Of a stretch of DNA of 64,000 nucleotides, positions 8,916-23,073 are shown piece after piece. Positions within the stretch are counted from its first letter, which is position 1. The number at the start of each line of letters is the position of its first letter. The notes beneath the pieces were generated by a model that saw nothing but the letters and a program-made list of their open reading frames with translations, was not told the origin of the DNA and did not search any database. Location of the stretch: the NCBI GenBank assembly GCA_030157785.1, contig JAOAUC010000037.1, forward strand, positions 62,001-126,000, given 5' to 3'. Origin of the DNA: Zoogloea oleivorans. Lineage in GTDB: Bacteria; Pseudomonadota; Gammaproteobacteria; Burkholderiales; Rhodocyclaceae. Made by a program: the position numbers and the translations under genes.

Positions 8916-9368
8916 TTAGCTGGAGGGATTGCCGTTGTTGCCCGGGCGATTGGGGCAGGCGGTTTTCTGACAGTCGGCGTAAAGGTAAAGGGCGTGCTCG
9001 CGAACGATGAAGCCACGTTCCTCGGCGATCTTGTTCTGGCGCTCTTCAATGGCCGGGTCGTAGAACTCTTCGACCTTGCCGCATTGCAGGCAAACCAGAT
9101 GGTCGTGGTGCTGACCTTCGTTGAGTTCAAAGACGGCCTTGCCGGATTCGAAGTAGTGACGTTCAAGCAGGCCGGCCTGTTCGAACTGGGTGAGCACGCG
9201 ATAGACCGTGGCCAGGCCAATATCCATGTCTTCGGCTATGAGCAGGCGATAGACGTCCTCCGCAGTCAGATGGCGGGTCTCGACCTTCTGGAAGAGATCG
9301 AGGATCTTGAGCCGCGGGAAGGTTGCCTTCAGGCCGATACTTTTGAGGTTCTGGGAATTGCTGGACAT
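8916..9368 (-). CDS. fur: Ferric uptake regulator
   Basis: 150 residues; an Fe(II)-responsive repressor of iron-uptake genes. The winged helix contains [14 protein letters not shown] and [19 protein letters not shown]; the metal-binding dimerisation part has the [16 protein letters not shown] motif with C-x2-C, and the C-terminus has a further C-x4-C (DCQKTACPN). The ATG at 9366-9368 (complement) gives the family length. It diverges from bamE across a 123-base spacer, the standard fur-bamE arrangement in betaproteobacteria. Confidence 0.97.
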   Translation of the reverse strand: MSSNSQNLKSIGLKATFPRLKILDLFQKVETRHLTAEDVYRLLIAEDMDIGLATVYRVLTQFEQAGLLERHYFESGKAVFELNEGQHHDHLVCLQCGKVEEFYDPAIEERQNKIAEERGFIVREHALYLYADCQKTACPNRPGNNGNPSS

Positions 9369-9491
9369 GGGGAGCCCCGAAAAACTGGAGAAGGCGGCCG
9401 GAAGTCCGGCCAGCTCCGTATGATATAGTTTCCGACCATCCTTGAGAATGCGGCCTTTGTGCCAATGCCCGCTCCTGCTTCCCGAAACGCC

Positions 9492-9839
9492 ATGCGCAAA
9501 CTGCTCTCTTCCGTCCTGCTTGTAACGGCCGTTTCCGGCTGTACCGCCGTTGGTGACTTTCTCAAGCCCTACCGGATTGATGTCCGGCAAGGAAATTTCA
9601 TCACCCAGGAAATGGTTTCCCAGCTCAAGCCAGGCATGAGCCGTGACCAGGTGCGCTTCGTGCTGGGAACGCCTCTCGTGGCCGATGTCTTTCATGCCGA
9701 TCGCTGGGATTACGTTTATCGTTTCCAGCCGGGCAAGGGCACGCTGCAGGAACGGCGCCTGGCCGTGGTTTTTGAAGACGGCAAACTGGCGCGTGTCGAG
9801 GGTGATGTCCGGCCCGGCGAGGTTCCGCCGCAGCAATAG
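9492..9839 (+). CDS. bamE: Outer membrane assembly lipoprotein BamE (SmpA/OmlA)
   Basis: 115 residues. The N-terminus is a lipoprotein signal with lipobox AVSGC; Cys17 would be acylated. The mature part has the family core [31 protein letters not shown] and the WDYVYRF strand. It belongs to the BAM complex that inserts beta-barrel proteins into the outer membrane. The ATG at 9492 was chosen over an upstream in-frame TTG/ATG because it puts the signal peptide at the N-terminus. Confidence 0.95.
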   Translation: MRKLLSSVLLVTAVSGCTAVGDFLKPYRIDVRQGNFITQEMVSQLKPGMSRDQVRFVLGTPLVADVFHADRWDYVYRFQPGKGTLQERRLAVVFEDGKLARVEGDVRPGEVPPQQ

Positions 9840-10706
<867 letters not shown>

Positions 10707-10773
10707 GGCGGGTGCTTTTTGGCACTCAAGATCCGGAACCGTTTGCCGATATGCTTAAGGTTCCCGGGTAGGC

Positions 10774-13428
10774 GTGTCGGCTGGTCTGGCGCGCCTTTCT
10801 TTCTTTGATGCCGCCAGATTGACTGCCCACGTGATTCGTTCCGACGCCGATTCTGACGCGTCCGATATTGAAATCGGACGCGCTCTGAGAGGATTCCTCA
10901 CTGCGAGTTTTGCCGATGGCCGTTTGCAGCGGCCGTTCGATGCCGCCCATGCCTCGTCTGCCGACATTCTTGGCCTGATTGAAGGCCTTGTTTCTGACCG
11001 CGAAAAGGCCGAGCGCAACGTTCGCGAGACGCGCGAGCGCCTCGATCTCGCCATGCAGAATACGGAAGGCGGGCTGTGGGACTGGGATCTCGCGCATGGC
11101 CAAATCGTCATGGACGACTATTGGCGGCAGATGCTCGGGTATGAAACCTCCGAACGTACTTCGGATTTTTCGTCGTGGGTGCCGCTGGTGCATCCCGATG
11201 ATCTGGTGCTGACACGTCACCAGTTGGGTACTCATCTTCGCGGCGAGCTGGACTATTTCGAGACGCAGTTCCGCATTACCAGCAATAACTGTGGCTGGCG
11301 CTGGATCCTGGTGCGCGGGCGGGCCTCGAACCGCGGGGCGGATGGGCGCTGGACCCGCATGGTCGGCACTTATCGGGATGTTACCCATTCCAAGTGTGCT
11401 GAGCTGGAGCTCCTTCACGCCAAGGAGCAGGCCGAGGCCGCCAATCGCGCGAAGAGCGATTTCCTGGCCAACATGAGCCATGAGATCCGCACGCCGATGA
11501 ACGGCATCATCGGCATGACGGAGCTGGCCCTCGATACCCAGCTGGACGAAGAGCAGCGCGAATACCTGCAGACGGTGAAAAGTTCGGCCGACTCGCTGCT
11601 GCGCATCATCAACGATGTGCTCGATTTCTCGAAGATCGAGGCCGGGCATCTGAGCCTTGAACAGGCCGAGTTCTCGCTGGTCAGCCTTCTTGGTGACACG
11701 ATGAAGTCGCTCGCCTTGCGCGCCTACCAGAAGGGCGTTGAGTGCTTCTATTACATCAGCCCTGACGTGCCGGCGGTGCTGGTGGGCGACACAACTCGCC
11801 TGCGGCAGATCCTCACCAATCTTGTCGGCAATGCGATCAAATTCACCGAGAAGGGTGAGGTTGAGGTTTCGGTGCAGTGCCGCGGCCTGGGGGTGAATGA
11901 TCTGACCCTCGAGTTTGCCGTGCGGGATTCAGGTATCGGCATTCCGGCTGACAAGCACGCCTTCGTTTTTGGTGCATTCTCCCAGGCTGACGAATCGACC
12001 ACGCGCAAGTACGGCGGGACAGGTCTTGGTCTGGCCATCTGCCGCCGGATCGTCGAGCTGATGGGTGGGGCGATCACGCTTGAAAGCGTGCCGGGGGAGG
12101 GGAGTACTTTCCGCTTTACCGTCCGCGTTGAGGTGGGGAGGGCTCAGCCTGTCAGTGCCCCTGCTTTCGGTGCCCGGCGGGCCCTGGTGGCGGGGCGCAA
12201 TGCTGCTTTGCGGCGTTGCGTCTGCCTTCAGCTACGTTCCATCGGGCTGGATGTTCGTGAGGCCGCGAGTGGCGTCGTGGTCGAGGAAATGCTGGCCGCG
12301 GCACACAAGGCCAATTTGCCCTTCGACTGGGTGTTGATGGATGCGGCAATGCCGGCTCCCGGCGGTTATGCCCTGGCAGAAAAGCTGATCAAGGAGTGGC
12401 CGCGGCTGGATCGCCTGATCATGATGCTGGACGCCAATACGCAGCGGGGAGATACGATCAAGTGCGAGCGCCTGAAGGTTGGCGCGCGATTGATCAAGCC
12501 TTTTTCCCAGTCCGATCTGGTGGACGCCTTGGGGATTACCCTGCAGGGCGGCCCTGCGGAGGAGGACAAGTTCCTGGCTTTCGAAGCGGAGCAGACCTTC
12601 GCCTGTGCGCCGCCGGTGTCCCGTTCCAACCAGCGCCTCAACATCCTGTTGGTGGAGGACAACCCGGTCAATCAGACGGTGGCCGTCAAGATGCTCGAAA
12701 AAGTGGGCCACGTGATGACCGTGGCATCCAACGGGCAGGAGGCGCTCGACTGTTTCGACCGTGGGCGTTTCGATCTCATCCTGATGGATGTGCAGATGCC
12801 GGTGATGGGTGGGCTCGAGGCAACCCAGGCGATTCGTGCCCGGGAGGCCCGGCGCAGCTGGGCTGCTGGCGGTCAGTGGCAGCCTACGCCGATCGTGGCC
12901 ATGACGGCCCATGCAATGCAGGGTGATCGGGACCGGTGTCTTATGTCCGGCATGGATGACTACATCGCCAAGCCGATCAAGCCGGCCGAATTGCACGGCG
13001 TTATCGACAGGGTGATGGGGGATGCCCGTGCGCAGGATGGCGGTACCGGGGCACCTGACGCAGCATGCATTGATGTGGGTGGAGATGGGGCCGTTGCCGA
13101 TCTTGGGGCGACGCGAGAGTTGCTGGATGGCGACGAAGCGGCCATGCAGCAACTGATAGGTTTGTTCTTCAGCGACCTTGAGCGCAATCGCAAGACTTTG
13201 GAGATCGCACAGCGGAACAGCGATTTTTTGACCATCCGGAATCTTGCTCACTCCATCAAGGGCTCGGCGGGGGTTTTCAATGCTGCGGGAACGCTGGCTG
13301 CCGCCCAGCGGCTGGAAACCGCCGGTAAGGATGAAGATGCTGCAGGAGTGCGGAGAGAGCTTCCGCTGATGCTGACCGAGCTGGGAAATCTTGCCGGCGT
13401 ACTTCGGCGAGCACGGAAGGCACCATGA
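10774..13428 (+). CDS. Hybrid sensor histidine kinase: PAS, HisKA, HATPase, two receivers, HPt
   Basis: 884 residues from a GTG start preceded by GGGTAGG. An N-terminal region of about 80 residues is unassigned; a PAS/PAC sensor follows (about 90-215, [10 protein letters not shown] ... [10 protein letters not shown]). The HisKA helix has phospho-acceptor H236 in [10 protein letters not shown], and the ATPase has N, G1 and G2 boxes ([27 protein letters not shown]). The first receiver-like domain (about 465-585) keeps D523 but its start (ALVAGRNAA) lacks the acidic pair. The second receiver is canonical ([10 protein letters not shown]672, K in YIAKPIKP). The HPt domain has H826 in [10 protein letters not shown]. 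No transmembrane helix is seen, so sensing is cytoplasmic. The output partner is unknown; no response regulator is adjacent. Confidence 0.93.
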   Translation: MSAGLARLSFFDAARLTAHVIRSDADSDASDIEIGRALRGFLTASFADGRLQRPFDAAHASSADILGLIEGLVSDREKAERNVRETRERLDLAMQNTEGGLWDWDLAHGQIVMDDYWRQMLGYETSERTSDFSSWVPLVHPDDLVLTRHQLGTHLRGELDYFETQFRITSNNCGWRWILVRGRASNRGADGRWTRMVGTYRDVTHSKCAELELLHAKEQAEAANRAKSDFLANMSHEIRTPMNGIIGMTELALDTQLDEEQREYLQTVKSSADSLLRIINDVLDFSKIEAGHLSLEQAEFSLVSLLGDTMKSLALRAYQKGVECFYYISPDVPAVLVGDTTRLRQILTNLVGNAIKFTEKGEVEVSVQCRGLGVNDLTLEFAVRDSGIGIPADKHAFVFGAFSQADESTTRKYGGTGLGLAICRRIVELMGGAITLESVPGEGSTFRFTVRVEVGRAQPVSAPAFGARRALVAGRNAALRRCVCLQLRSIGLDVREAASGVVVEEMLAAAHKANLPFDWVLMDAAMPAPGGYALAEKLIKEWPRLDRLIMMLDANTQRGDTIKCERLKVGARLIKPFSQSDLVDALGITLQGGPAEEDKFLAFEAEQTFACAPPVSRSNQRLNILLVEDNPVNQTVAVKMLEKVGHVMTVASNGQEALDCFDRGRFDLILMDVQMPVMGGLEATQAIRAREARRSWAAGGQWQPTPIVAMTAHAMQGDRDRCLMSGMDDYIAKPIKPAELHGVIDRVMGDARAQDGGTGAPDAACIDVGGDGAVADLGATRELLDGDEAAMQQLIGLFFSDLERNRKTLEIAQRNSDFLTIRNLAHSIKGSAGVFNAAGTLAAAQRLETAGKDEDAAGVRRELPLMLTELGNLAGVLRRARKAP

Positions 13429-13464
13429 ATTGTCAGCGTTTTGTCAGTATCCCTACATCCGGGT

Positions 13465-13493
13465 TTGCCCGAAACGTGTCATCGGGCTATAAT
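13465..13493 (+). promoter_or_regulatory. Sigma-70 promoter for carAB
   Basis: TTGCCC (13465-13470), a 17-base spacer and a perfect TATAAT (13488-13493). Transcription should start near 13500, about 100 bases before the carA start. Confidence 0.7.
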
Positions 13494-13508
13494 TAGAAAG
13501 TTTCTCAG

Positions 13509-13540
13509 CGGGATGGCCTTCTAGGGCTGATCCCGTTTTT
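13509..13540 (+). terminator. Terminator-like hairpin in the carA leader
   Basis: CGGGAT (13509-13514) pairs with ATCCCG (13530-13535), extended inwards by GGCC/GGGCT pairing, and is followed by TTTTT (13536-13540). It starts only about 10 bases after the predicted transcript start. It is either the terminator of the upstream histidine-kinase gene or an attenuator of carAB; see findings. Confidence 0.7.
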
Positions 13541-13599
13541 CATGTGTAGTCCGGCTACGCATGTCTGTCGTCCAATCACAAGATTTCGAGGAGTTCACC

Positions 13600-14742
13600 G
13601 TGTCAGCTTTCCCGCCCGCCATTCTTGCTCTTGCCGACGGGACGGTGTTTTACGGTAAAGGCATCGGGGCGATAGGAGCGACGACTGGCGAAGTGGTGTT
13701 CAACACCTCCATGTCCGGTTATCAGGAAATCCTCACCGACCCGAGTTACTGTCGCCAGATCGTCACGCTCACCTATCCGCACATCGGCAATACCGGTATC
13801 AACCGGGAAGATTGCGAAGCGGACAAGGTTTACGCTGCCGGCCTGGTGATTCGCGATCTGCCGCTGCTCGCCTCCAACTGGCGTTGTGAGCAGTCGCTGG
13901 ATGCCTATCTCAAGGCCGAGAACATCGTCGCCATTTCCGGTATCGACACCCGCAAGCTCACCCGCATCCTTCGGGAAAAGGGCGCTCAGAGCGGGTGCAT
14001 CGTTACCGCTGCTAGTGCAGCCGAACTTAACGTCGAGGCTGCACTGGCCCAGGCCCGTGGTTTTTCCGGCTTGGCTGGTCTGGACCTTGCCAAGGTTGTC
14101 TCCGCCACCGAGTCCTATTCCTGGACTGAAGGTGAATGGCGGCTTGGCGAGGGTTATCTTACCCAGGAAGAAACCCGTTTCCACGTTGTGGCTTACGACT
14201 ACGGTGTGAAGCGCAACATCCTGCGCATGCTGGCCGAGCGCGGTTGCCGCCTGACGGTGGTGCCCGCCCAGACTCCGGCAGCTGAAGTGCTGGCGCTCAA
14301 CCCGGACGGTGTGTTCCTGTCGAATGGCCCCGGCGATCCGGAGCCTTGCGATTACGCCATCACGGCGATCCGCGAGGTGCTGGCGAAGGGTATTCCGACC
14401 TTCGGCATCTGTCTGGGGCATCAGTTGCTGGCTCTGGCCTCCGGTGCCCGCACCATGAAGATGAAGTTCGGTCACCATGGTGCGAACCACCCTGTAAAGG
14501 ATCTCGATTCCGGCCAGGTCCTCATCACCAGTCAGAACCACGGTTTCGCCGCTGACGCCGCCACGCTGCCTGCCAACGTTCGAGTGACCCACGTGTCGCT
14601 GTTCGACGGCAGCCTGCAGGGGATGGCCCGTACCGATGTGCCGGCCTTCTCCTTCCAGGGTCACCCGGAAGCCAGCCCCGGTCCGCACGACGTGGCCTAC
14701 TTGTTTGATCGATTTATTTCGCTGATGGAGGCGAGGGGCTAA
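13600..14742 (+). CDS. carA: Carbamoyl-phosphate synthase, small (glutaminase) subunit
   Basis: 380 residues; hydrolyses glutamine and channels ammonia to CarB for carbamoyl phosphate, the precursor of arginine and pyrimidines. The N-terminal CPSase domain has [16 protein letters not shown]; the class I amidotransferase domain has the nucleophile elbow GICLGHQ with catalytic Cys and the HPEASPGP His-Glu pair. The GTG at 13600 is preferred over the ATG at 13561 because GAGGAG lies 6 bases before it and the resulting length matches the family. Confidence 0.96.
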   Translation: MSAFPPAILALADGTVFYGKGIGAIGATTGEVVFNTSMSGYQEILTDPSYCRQIVTLTYPHIGNTGINREDCEADKVYAAGLVIRDLPLLASNWRCEQSLDAYLKAENIVAISGIDTRKLTRILREKGAQSGCIVTAASAAELNVEAALAQARGFSGLAGLDLAKVVSATESYSWTEGEWRLGEGYLTQEETRFHVVAYDYGVKRNILRMLAERGCRLTVVPAQTPAAEVLALNPDGVFLSNGPGDPEPCDYAITAIREVLAKGIPTFGICLGHQLLALASGARTMKMKFGHHGANHPVKDLDSGQVLITSQNHGFAADAATLPANVRVTHVSLFDGSLQGMARTDVPAFSFQGHPEASPGPHDVAYLFDRFISLMEARG

Positions 14743-14757
14743 GGCCGATTGTCATGC

Positions 14758-14777
14758 GGGCGCACTACGGTGCGCCC
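14758..14777 (+). other. Very stable hairpin with UACG tetraloop between carA and carB
   Basis: GGGCGCAC and GTGCGCCC form a perfect 8-bp stem closed by C-G around TACG, a UNCG-type tetraloop in RNA. No T run follows, so it is not a classical terminator. It lies in the 71-base gap between the two subunit genes. Confidence 0.75.
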
Positions 14778-14813
14778 ATTCCGGACCATCCGCTTTCCAG
14801 TCTCTGAAGAACC

Positions 14814-18034
<3,221 letters not shown>

Positions 18035-18038
<4 letters not shown>

Positions 18039-18511
18039 GCAAGGTTCCTCTTACCGTCGCCGGGGCCGAGATGCTCCGGCAGGAGCTTCACCGTCTGAAG
18101 ACGGTGGAGCGTCCCAGCGTGATCGCCGCAATCGCAGAGGCCCGTTCCCACGGGGATCTTTCCGAGAACGCCGAGTACGATGCGGCCAAAGAGCGTCAGG
18201 GCTTTATCGAGGGGCGCATCCGCGAAGTGGAAAGCCAGATATCCAACGGTCAGATCATCGATCCGAAGTTGCTGGATGCGGACGGTCGCTGCGTTTTCGG
18301 TGCAACTGTGGAGCTTGAAGATCTGGATACGGGTGAAACCGTCACCTATCAGATCGTTGGTGACGACGAAGCTGACATCAAGGAAGGCAAGATCGCCATC
18401 AGTTCCCCGATTGCCCGGGCCCTCATCGGCAAGTTCGCCGGTGATATTGCCGAGCTTCGGGCTCCAGGGGGCGTGCGCGAGTTGGAACTGATCGACGTCC
18501 GATACATTTGA
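18035..18511 (+). CDS. greA: Transcription elongation factor GreA
   Basis: 158 residues; stimulates RNA cleavage by backtracked RNA polymerase. The N-terminal coiled coil has the conserved [20 protein letters not shown] stretch, whose tip acidic residues enter the polymerase channel; the C-terminus has the [10 protein letters not shown] motif. Its ATG overlaps the carB stop by 4 bases, implying translational coupling. Confidence 0.97.
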
Positions 18512-18522
18512 CCGGGTCTGTA

Positions 18523-18984
18523 ATGTCGCGAGTTGCCGAGCACCTTTACAGCGTCTTCATCACCCTCTGGGTGGGTGCACTGTGGGCAATTGGCTATCTC
18601 GCGGCGCCGACCTTGTTCCGTGTTCTTGATGATCGTGCCCTGGCAGGACGTATTGCCGGTGAGATGTTCACCTACGTGGCATGGCTAGGCATCGCTGCTG
18701 CGGCCTATCTGCTCGTGTTTCTGGCCTTGCGCAAGAATGGCGGAGCGTTCAAGAGCAGTGTTTTCTGGCTTGTGCTGGTGATGCTGCTTCTGGCCGTGGC
18801 GGGGTACTTCGGTATCCAGCCGATTCTTGCTCAGCTGAAGGCCGACTCCTTCCCGCGAGAAGTGATGGAAAGCGCCTTGCGGGACCGTTTCATGGCCTGG
18901 CATGGCGTTTCCAGTGTGGTGTACCTGATTCAGAGCTTGCTGGGCCTGATGCTCGTGGCCCTGCAAGGCCGTGGCCTGCGCTGA
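18523..18984 (+). CDS. DUF4149 family integral membrane protein
   Basis: 153 residues, four hydrophobic helices (about 7-28, 48-68, 79-100 and 128-149). The pattern SVFITLWVGALWAIGYLAAP and the FMAWHGVSS motif before the last helix fit the DUF4149/TMEM205-like family. Function unknown. It is commonly found between greA and yhbY/rlmE in betaproteobacteria. The ATG at 18523 is used, 11 bases after the greA stop. Confidence 0.85.
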   Translation: MSRVAEHLYSVFITLWVGALWAIGYLAAPTLFRVLDDRALAGRIAGEMFTYVAWLGIAAAAYLLVFLALRKNGGAFKSSVFWLVLVMLLLAVAGYFGIQPILAQLKADSFPREVMESALRDRFMAWHGVSSVVYLIQSLLGLMLVALQGRGLR

Positions 18985-19001
18985 GTCAGGTTGCGTGTGG
19001 C

Positions 19002-19451
19002 TTAGCGCTCCGAACTGCGGGGCGTTTTTGCCGGAGTGGGAAACCAGCGGGGCTTCTTGACCGCTTTGCTCTTCAGGGATGCCATTCCCCGGTGGGAAGA
19101 CAATGCCTTGGCAGATTTTGCCTTGGAGGGAGCCTTTCTCGGCCTTTCGGTCGGGGCCGCGCTGCCGGAATTTTCTTCCTCACGCTTTTCCCGCCATACG
19201 ACCAGAGTTTTCCCAATGTGCTGAACCGAGGCTGCGCCCAGTTCAGTACAAACGGTTGCCATTATCGTGTCCCGTTGGACACGATCTTCCCCATAAACGC
19301 GTATCTTGATGAGTTCGTGAGCCTGAAGCGCGTGGTCGATTTCCTTGAGCACCGCAGGGGTCAACCCGTTGCCGGCTACGCTGACCACGGGATGAATGTG
19401 ATGGGCTTGCGCGCGAAACGCTCGCCGCTGTGCGGGCGTGAGATCAATCAT
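19002..19451 (-). CDS. yhbY: YhbY/CRS1-type RNA-binding protein with a basic tail
   Basis: 149 residues. Residues 1-95 match the CRM/YhbY fold associated with the ribosomal large subunit: [46 protein letters not shown] and the strand [10 protein letters not shown]. The E. coli protein ends about there; here a further 50-residue Lys/Ser/Pro-rich tail follows ([14 protein letters not shown]). The start at MIDL is preferred; an ATG 12 bases upstream (complement at 19461-19463) is possible. It diverges from rlmE, as in E. coli. Confidence 0.9.
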   Translation of the reverse strand: MIDLTPAQRRAFRAQAHHIHPVVSVAGNGLTPAVLKEIDHALQAHELIKIRVYGEDRVQRDTIMATVCTELGAASVQHIGKTLVVWREKREEENSGSAAPTERPRKAPSKAKSAKALSSHRGMASLKSKAVKKPRWFPTPAKTPRSSER

Positions 19452-19489
19452 TTTACAACCCATTGAAAAAAGGGCGTAATTGTACCGCG

Positions 19490-20110
19490 ATGAAGCGTAC
19501 CAAGACTAGTAAATCATGGATGACGGAGCACGTTAACGATCCGTTCGTTCAGCGCGCCAAGGCTGACGGGCTTCGCGCTCGCGCGGCTTACAAGCTCATG
19601 GAGATCGACGACAAGGACAAGTTAATACGGCCCGGGATGGTGGTGGTTGATCTCGGGGCTGCGCCCGGATCGTGGAGTCAGGTTGCCATTACCCGTGTGG
19701 GAGACAAGGGGACGGTGTTTGCTCTCGATCTCCTGCCGATGGAGCCGATCCACAAGGTTCAGTTCATGCAGGGGGACTTTCACGACGCTGAATCGGTGGC
19801 GCGCTTCGAAGCCTTGCTTGATGGCAGGAATGTGGATCTTGTAATGTCGGATATCGCCCCCAATATCTCGGGGATACCTAGTGTCGATCAGGCCAGATGT
19901 ATCTATCTGGCAGAACTCGCGCTGGACTTTGCCCAGCAGCACTTGACGCCCGGCGGAAAATTTCTTGTCAAGGTCTTCCAGGGGCAGGGGTTCGACGAGT
20001 TTCGCAAACTGATCGAGCGGGAGTTTAAAACTGTAGTGGTACGCAAGCCCCTCGCTTCCCGGGGGCGCAGTTCCGAGGTCTATCTGCTCGGTTCCGGCAA
20101 GCGTAACTGA
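19490..20110 (+). CDS. rlmE: 23S rRNA (uridine-2'-O)-methyltransferase
   Basis: 206 residues; SAM-dependent RlmE/FtsJ, which methylates U2552 in the A loop of 23S rRNA. The SAM motif [13 protein letters not shown], the DIAPNISG motif with the catalytic aspartate, and the lysine in [11 protein letters not shown] form the K-D-K-E set with the early lysine in RAAYKLMEI and the late glutamate in GRSSEVYLL. The ATG at 19490 gives the family length. ftsH follows, the classic rlmE-ftsH pair. Confidence 0.97.
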   Translation: MKRTKTSKSWMTEHVNDPFVQRAKADGLRARAAYKLMEIDDKDKLIRPGMVVVDLGAAPGSWSQVAITRVGDKGTVFALDLLPMEPIHKVQFMQGDFHDAESVARFEALLDGRNVDLVMSDIAPNISGIPSVDQARCIYLAELALDFAQQHLTPGGKFLVKVFQGQGFDEFRKLIEREFKTVVVRKPLASRGRSSEVYLLGSGKRN

Positions 20111-20227
20111 GGGATGGTGCCAGATCATTGTTGCTTTCTATGGCGATGATGATTTGATCCAGCGAACGATCGGACATAGAATCAGTCCACTAGGCTGTGG
20201 CCCCTGTCGGGCCTTCAAGGAATCGTG

Positions 20228-22120
20228 TTGAACAATCTATTCAAGAATCTTGCGATCTGGCTGGTAATCGGTGTCGTTCTGATGACCGTTTTCAACCAGT
20301 TCAACAATCGTCAGGCGGCTCAAAACTCCGTCGAGTACTCGCAGTTCATGGAGGACGCGAAGCAGGGCAAGGTCGCCAAGGCCGTGGTGGATGGCCGTAC
20401 CGTTCGAGCCACGACCCAGGACGGTCGGCAAATTACCGTTTACACGCCTGGCGTCCAGGATATCTGGATGGTCGGAGACCTGATGCGCTTTGGCGTCAAG
20501 GTCACGGCTGCCAAGCCGGAGGAGGAGCAGTCCTTCCTGATGAACATCTTCGTCTCCTGGTTTCCGATGGTCCTGCTGATTGGCGTGTGGGTGTTCTTCA
20601 TGCGACAAATGCAGGGCGGCGGGCGTGGAGGGGCTTTTTCCTTCGGGAAATCAAAGGCCAAGATGCTCGACGAGTCGGCTAATACGGTGACTTTTGCCGA
20701 TGTCGCCGGCTGTGATGAGGCGAAGGATGAAGTTGCGGAGCTAGTGGAGTTTCTGCGGGATCCCTCCAAGTTTCAAAAGCTGGGTGGCCACATTCCCAAG
20801 GGCGTGCTGATGGTCGGCTCACCGGGTACGGGGAAAACCTTGCTCGCCAAAGCAATTGCCGGCGAGGCCAAGGTTCCTTTCTTCTCGATCTCGGGTTCCG
20901 ATTTTGTGGAGATGTTCGTTGGCGTGGGTGCGGCACGTGTTCGCGATATGTTCGAACAGGCCAAGAAGCAGGCTCCGTGCATAATTTTTATTGATGAAAT
21001 CGATGCAGTGGGGCGTCAGCGCGGTGCCGGTCTTGGTGGCGGCAACGATGAGCGTGAGCAGACGCTCAACCAGCTATTGGTCGAAATGGACGGTTTTGAG
21101 GGTGTTTCCGGTGTGATTGTCATCGCGGCCACCAACCGTCCCGATGTGCTTGATCCGGCGTTACTGCGTCCTGGCCGTTTCGACCGCCAGGTGGTTGTGC
21201 CATTGCCCGATATCCGTGGGCGGGAACAAATTCTTCGCGTTCACATGCGCAAGGTGCCGATTGCGCCGGACGTCGATGCCATGATTCTTGCCCGCGGCTG
21301 CCCTGGGTTTGCCGGTGCAGATCTTGCCAACTTGGTCAATGAGGCAGCACTTTTCGCCGCACGTGGTAGCAAGCGTGTTGTGGACATGGATGACTTTGAA
21401 CGGGCCAAAGACAAAATCATGATGGGCGCTGAACGGCGCTCCATGGTGATGCCTGAGGAAGAACGGCGGAACACTGCTTATCACGAGTCCGGTCATGCGG
21501 TTGTAGCCAAGTGCCTGACGAAGACAGACCCTGTTCATAAGGTCACGATCATTCCGCGTGGTCGTGCCTTGGGCGTGACGATGCAGTTACCCGAACAGGA
21601 CCGCTACAGCCAGGACCGTGAGCGTCTGCTGCAGACAATTGCGGTGTTGTTTGGTGGCCGCATCGCCGAAGAGATCTTCATGAACCAGATGACCACTGGT
21701 GCATCCAATGACTTTCAGCGTGCAACAGATCTGGCGCGCCGGATGGTGACCCAGTGGGGCATGTCGGACAATCTTGGCCCAATGGTTTACGGTGAGGAAG
21801 ATGGCGAGGTGTTTCTCGGGCGCTCAGTGACAACTCACAAGAACATGTCGGAGGCGACTCTGCAAAAGGTGGATGTGGAGATCCGGCGCATGCTTGATCA
21901 GCAGTACGCCCTTGCGCGGCGCTTGATCGAAGAAAATCGCGACAAGGTCGAGGCAATGACTGCAGCTCTGCTCGAGCTGGAAACCATCGATGCTGATCAG
22001 ATCAACGACATCATGGCAGGTAACGCGCCGCGTCCTCCCAAGCCCACCTCGCAGGCAGCTCGTCGCCCAAGTGACGATTCTCCAGGTGCAGCGCCGACGG
22101 CAGCAGCTCCTGTAGCTTAA
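20228..22120 (+). CDS. ftsH: ATP-dependent zinc metalloprotease FtsH
   Basis: 630 residues; membrane-anchored AAA+ protease that degrades sigma-32, LpxC and damaged membrane proteins. N-terminal helix (about 5-23), a small periplasmic domain, second helix (about 100-120), Walker A GSPGTGKT, Walker B IIFIDEID, the SRH region, and zinc site HESGH. The C-terminus is Pro/Ala-rich. The start is probably TTG at 20228: AAGGA lies 6 bases before it. The adjacent GTG at 20225 is too close to that site. Confidence 0.96.
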   Translation: MNNLFKNLAIWLVIGVVLMTVFNQFNNRQAAQNSVEYSQFMEDAKQGKVAKAVVDGRTVRATTQDGRQITVYTPGVQDIWMVGDLMRFGVKVTAAKPEEEQSFLMNIFVSWFPMVLLIGVWVFFMRQMQGGGRGGAFSFGKSKAKMLDESANTVTFADVAGCDEAKDEVAELVEFLRDPSKFQKLGGHIPKGVLMVGSPGTGKTLLAKAIAGEAKVPFFSISGSDFVEMFVGVGAARVRDMFEQAKKQAPCIIFIDEIDAVGRQRGAGLGGGNDEREQTLNQLLVEMDGFEGVSGVIVIAATNRPDVLDPALLRPGRFDRQVVVPLPDIRGREQILRVHMRKVPIAPDVDAMILARGCPGFAGADLANLVNEAALFAARGSKRVVDMDDFERAKDKIMMGAERRSMVMPEEERRNTAYHESGHAVVAKCLTKTDPVHKVTIIPRGRALGVTMQLPEQDRYSQDRERLLQTIAVLFGGRIAEEIFMNQMTTGASNDFQRATDLARRMVTQWGMSDNLGPMVYGEEDGEVFLGRSVTTHKNMSEATLQKVDVEIRRMLDQQYALARRLIEENRDKVEAMTAALLELETIDADQINDIMAGNAPRPPKPTSQAARRPSDDSPGAAPTAAAPVA

Positions 22121-22141
22121 ATCGATTCAGTACTTACATTT

Positions 22142-22172
22142 GAGGCCGGCTGCAACGCCGGCCTCTTTATTT
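22142..22172 (+). terminator. Terminator after ftsH
   Basis: GAGGCCGGC (22142-22150) and GCCGGCCTC (22157-22165) form a perfect 9-bp stem with a 6-base loop, followed by TTTATTT. It ends only a few bases before the possible folP starts. Confidence 0.85.
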
Positions 22173-22185
22173 GATGAAACACATC

Positions 22186-23037
22186 ATGTCTTCAGTTCTT
22201 TCGTGTGGTCGATTTCGCCTGGATCTGTCTCAGCCAAAGATCATGGCGATCATCAATGTGACTTCCGATTCGTTTTCGGGGGATGGATGCCTCAGTCTGG
22301 ATGCGGCGATTCGGTCGGCTGAGCGTGCAGTGGAGGAGGGCGCCGATCTGCTGGATATAGGAGGCGAGTCATCAAGGCCAGGCTCGGTCCCCGTATCGGA
22401 GCAGCACGAGTTGGACCGCGTCATCCCGCTTGTCGAAGCCCTTGCCGGCATGGGTGTCCCCCTGTCAGTTGATACCGTCAAGGCTGTGGTGATGCGGGAG
22501 TCGATTCGCGCGGGCGCTGATTTGATGAACGATATTGCGGCTTTTCGCCTTCCTGGCGCCTTGGAGGCGGTCAGCGAAAGCAATGTTGCGCTTTGCGTTA
22601 TGCATATGCAGGGTGAGCCGGGTACGATGCAGGCTGCGCCACAGTATGGCGATGTGTTCGTGGAGGTGAGGGATTTCCTTCGCAGCCGCGTGCAGGTGCT
22701 GCAGGATCATGGCGTATCGCCGGATCGCATCCTGCTTGACCCTGGTTTTGGATTTGGTAAAACCCTGGATCACAATCTTGTCCTTCTTGACCGCCTCGAG
22801 CAGTTTGGGAGTGAGGGCTATCCCATTCTCGTAGGTATGTCACGAAAGACGATGTTGGGTGCGATTACCGGGCGTGATGTCGATGAGCGGGTTGTTGCCG
22901 GTGCGGCGGCTGCGTTTCTGGCGATTCAGCGAGGCGCCCGTATAATTCGGACCCATGACGTTGGGGCGACTCGTGATGTGGTGCGCCTATGGACCGCTCT
23001 GGGGCACGCGCAGGCCGGGTCTTATGCGGCAGAATGA
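22186..23037 (+). CDS. folP: Dihydropteroate synthase
   Basis: 283 residues from the ATG at 22186; ATG at 22174 is also open but lies almost inside the terminator T run. Condenses p-aminobenzoate with hydroxymethyl-dihydropterin diphosphate in folate synthesis and is the sulfonamide target. Motifs: KIMAIINVTSDSFSGDG, ADLLDIGGESSRPGS, PLSVDTVKA, DPGFGFGKT and GMSRKTMLG. It lies between ftsH and glmM as in most proteobacteria and is probably co-transcribed with glmM, 36 bases downstream. Confidence 0.95.
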   Translation: MSSVLSCGRFRLDLSQPKIMAIINVTSDSFSGDGCLSLDAAIRSAERAVEEGADLLDIGGESSRPGSVPVSEQHELDRVIPLVEALAGMGVPLSVDTVKAVVMRESIRAGADLMNDIAAFRLPGALEAVSESNVALCVMHMQGEPGTMQAAPQYGDVFVEVRDFLRSRVQVLQDHGVSPDRILLDPGFGFGKTLDHNLVLLDRLEQFGSEGYPILVGMSRKTMLGAITGRDVDERVVAGAAAAFLAIQRGARIIRTHDVGATRDVVRLWTALGHAQAGSYAAE

Positions 23038-23073
23038 TGAGTTGGTGAATTGCGAAGTCTAAGCGAGGGAAAA

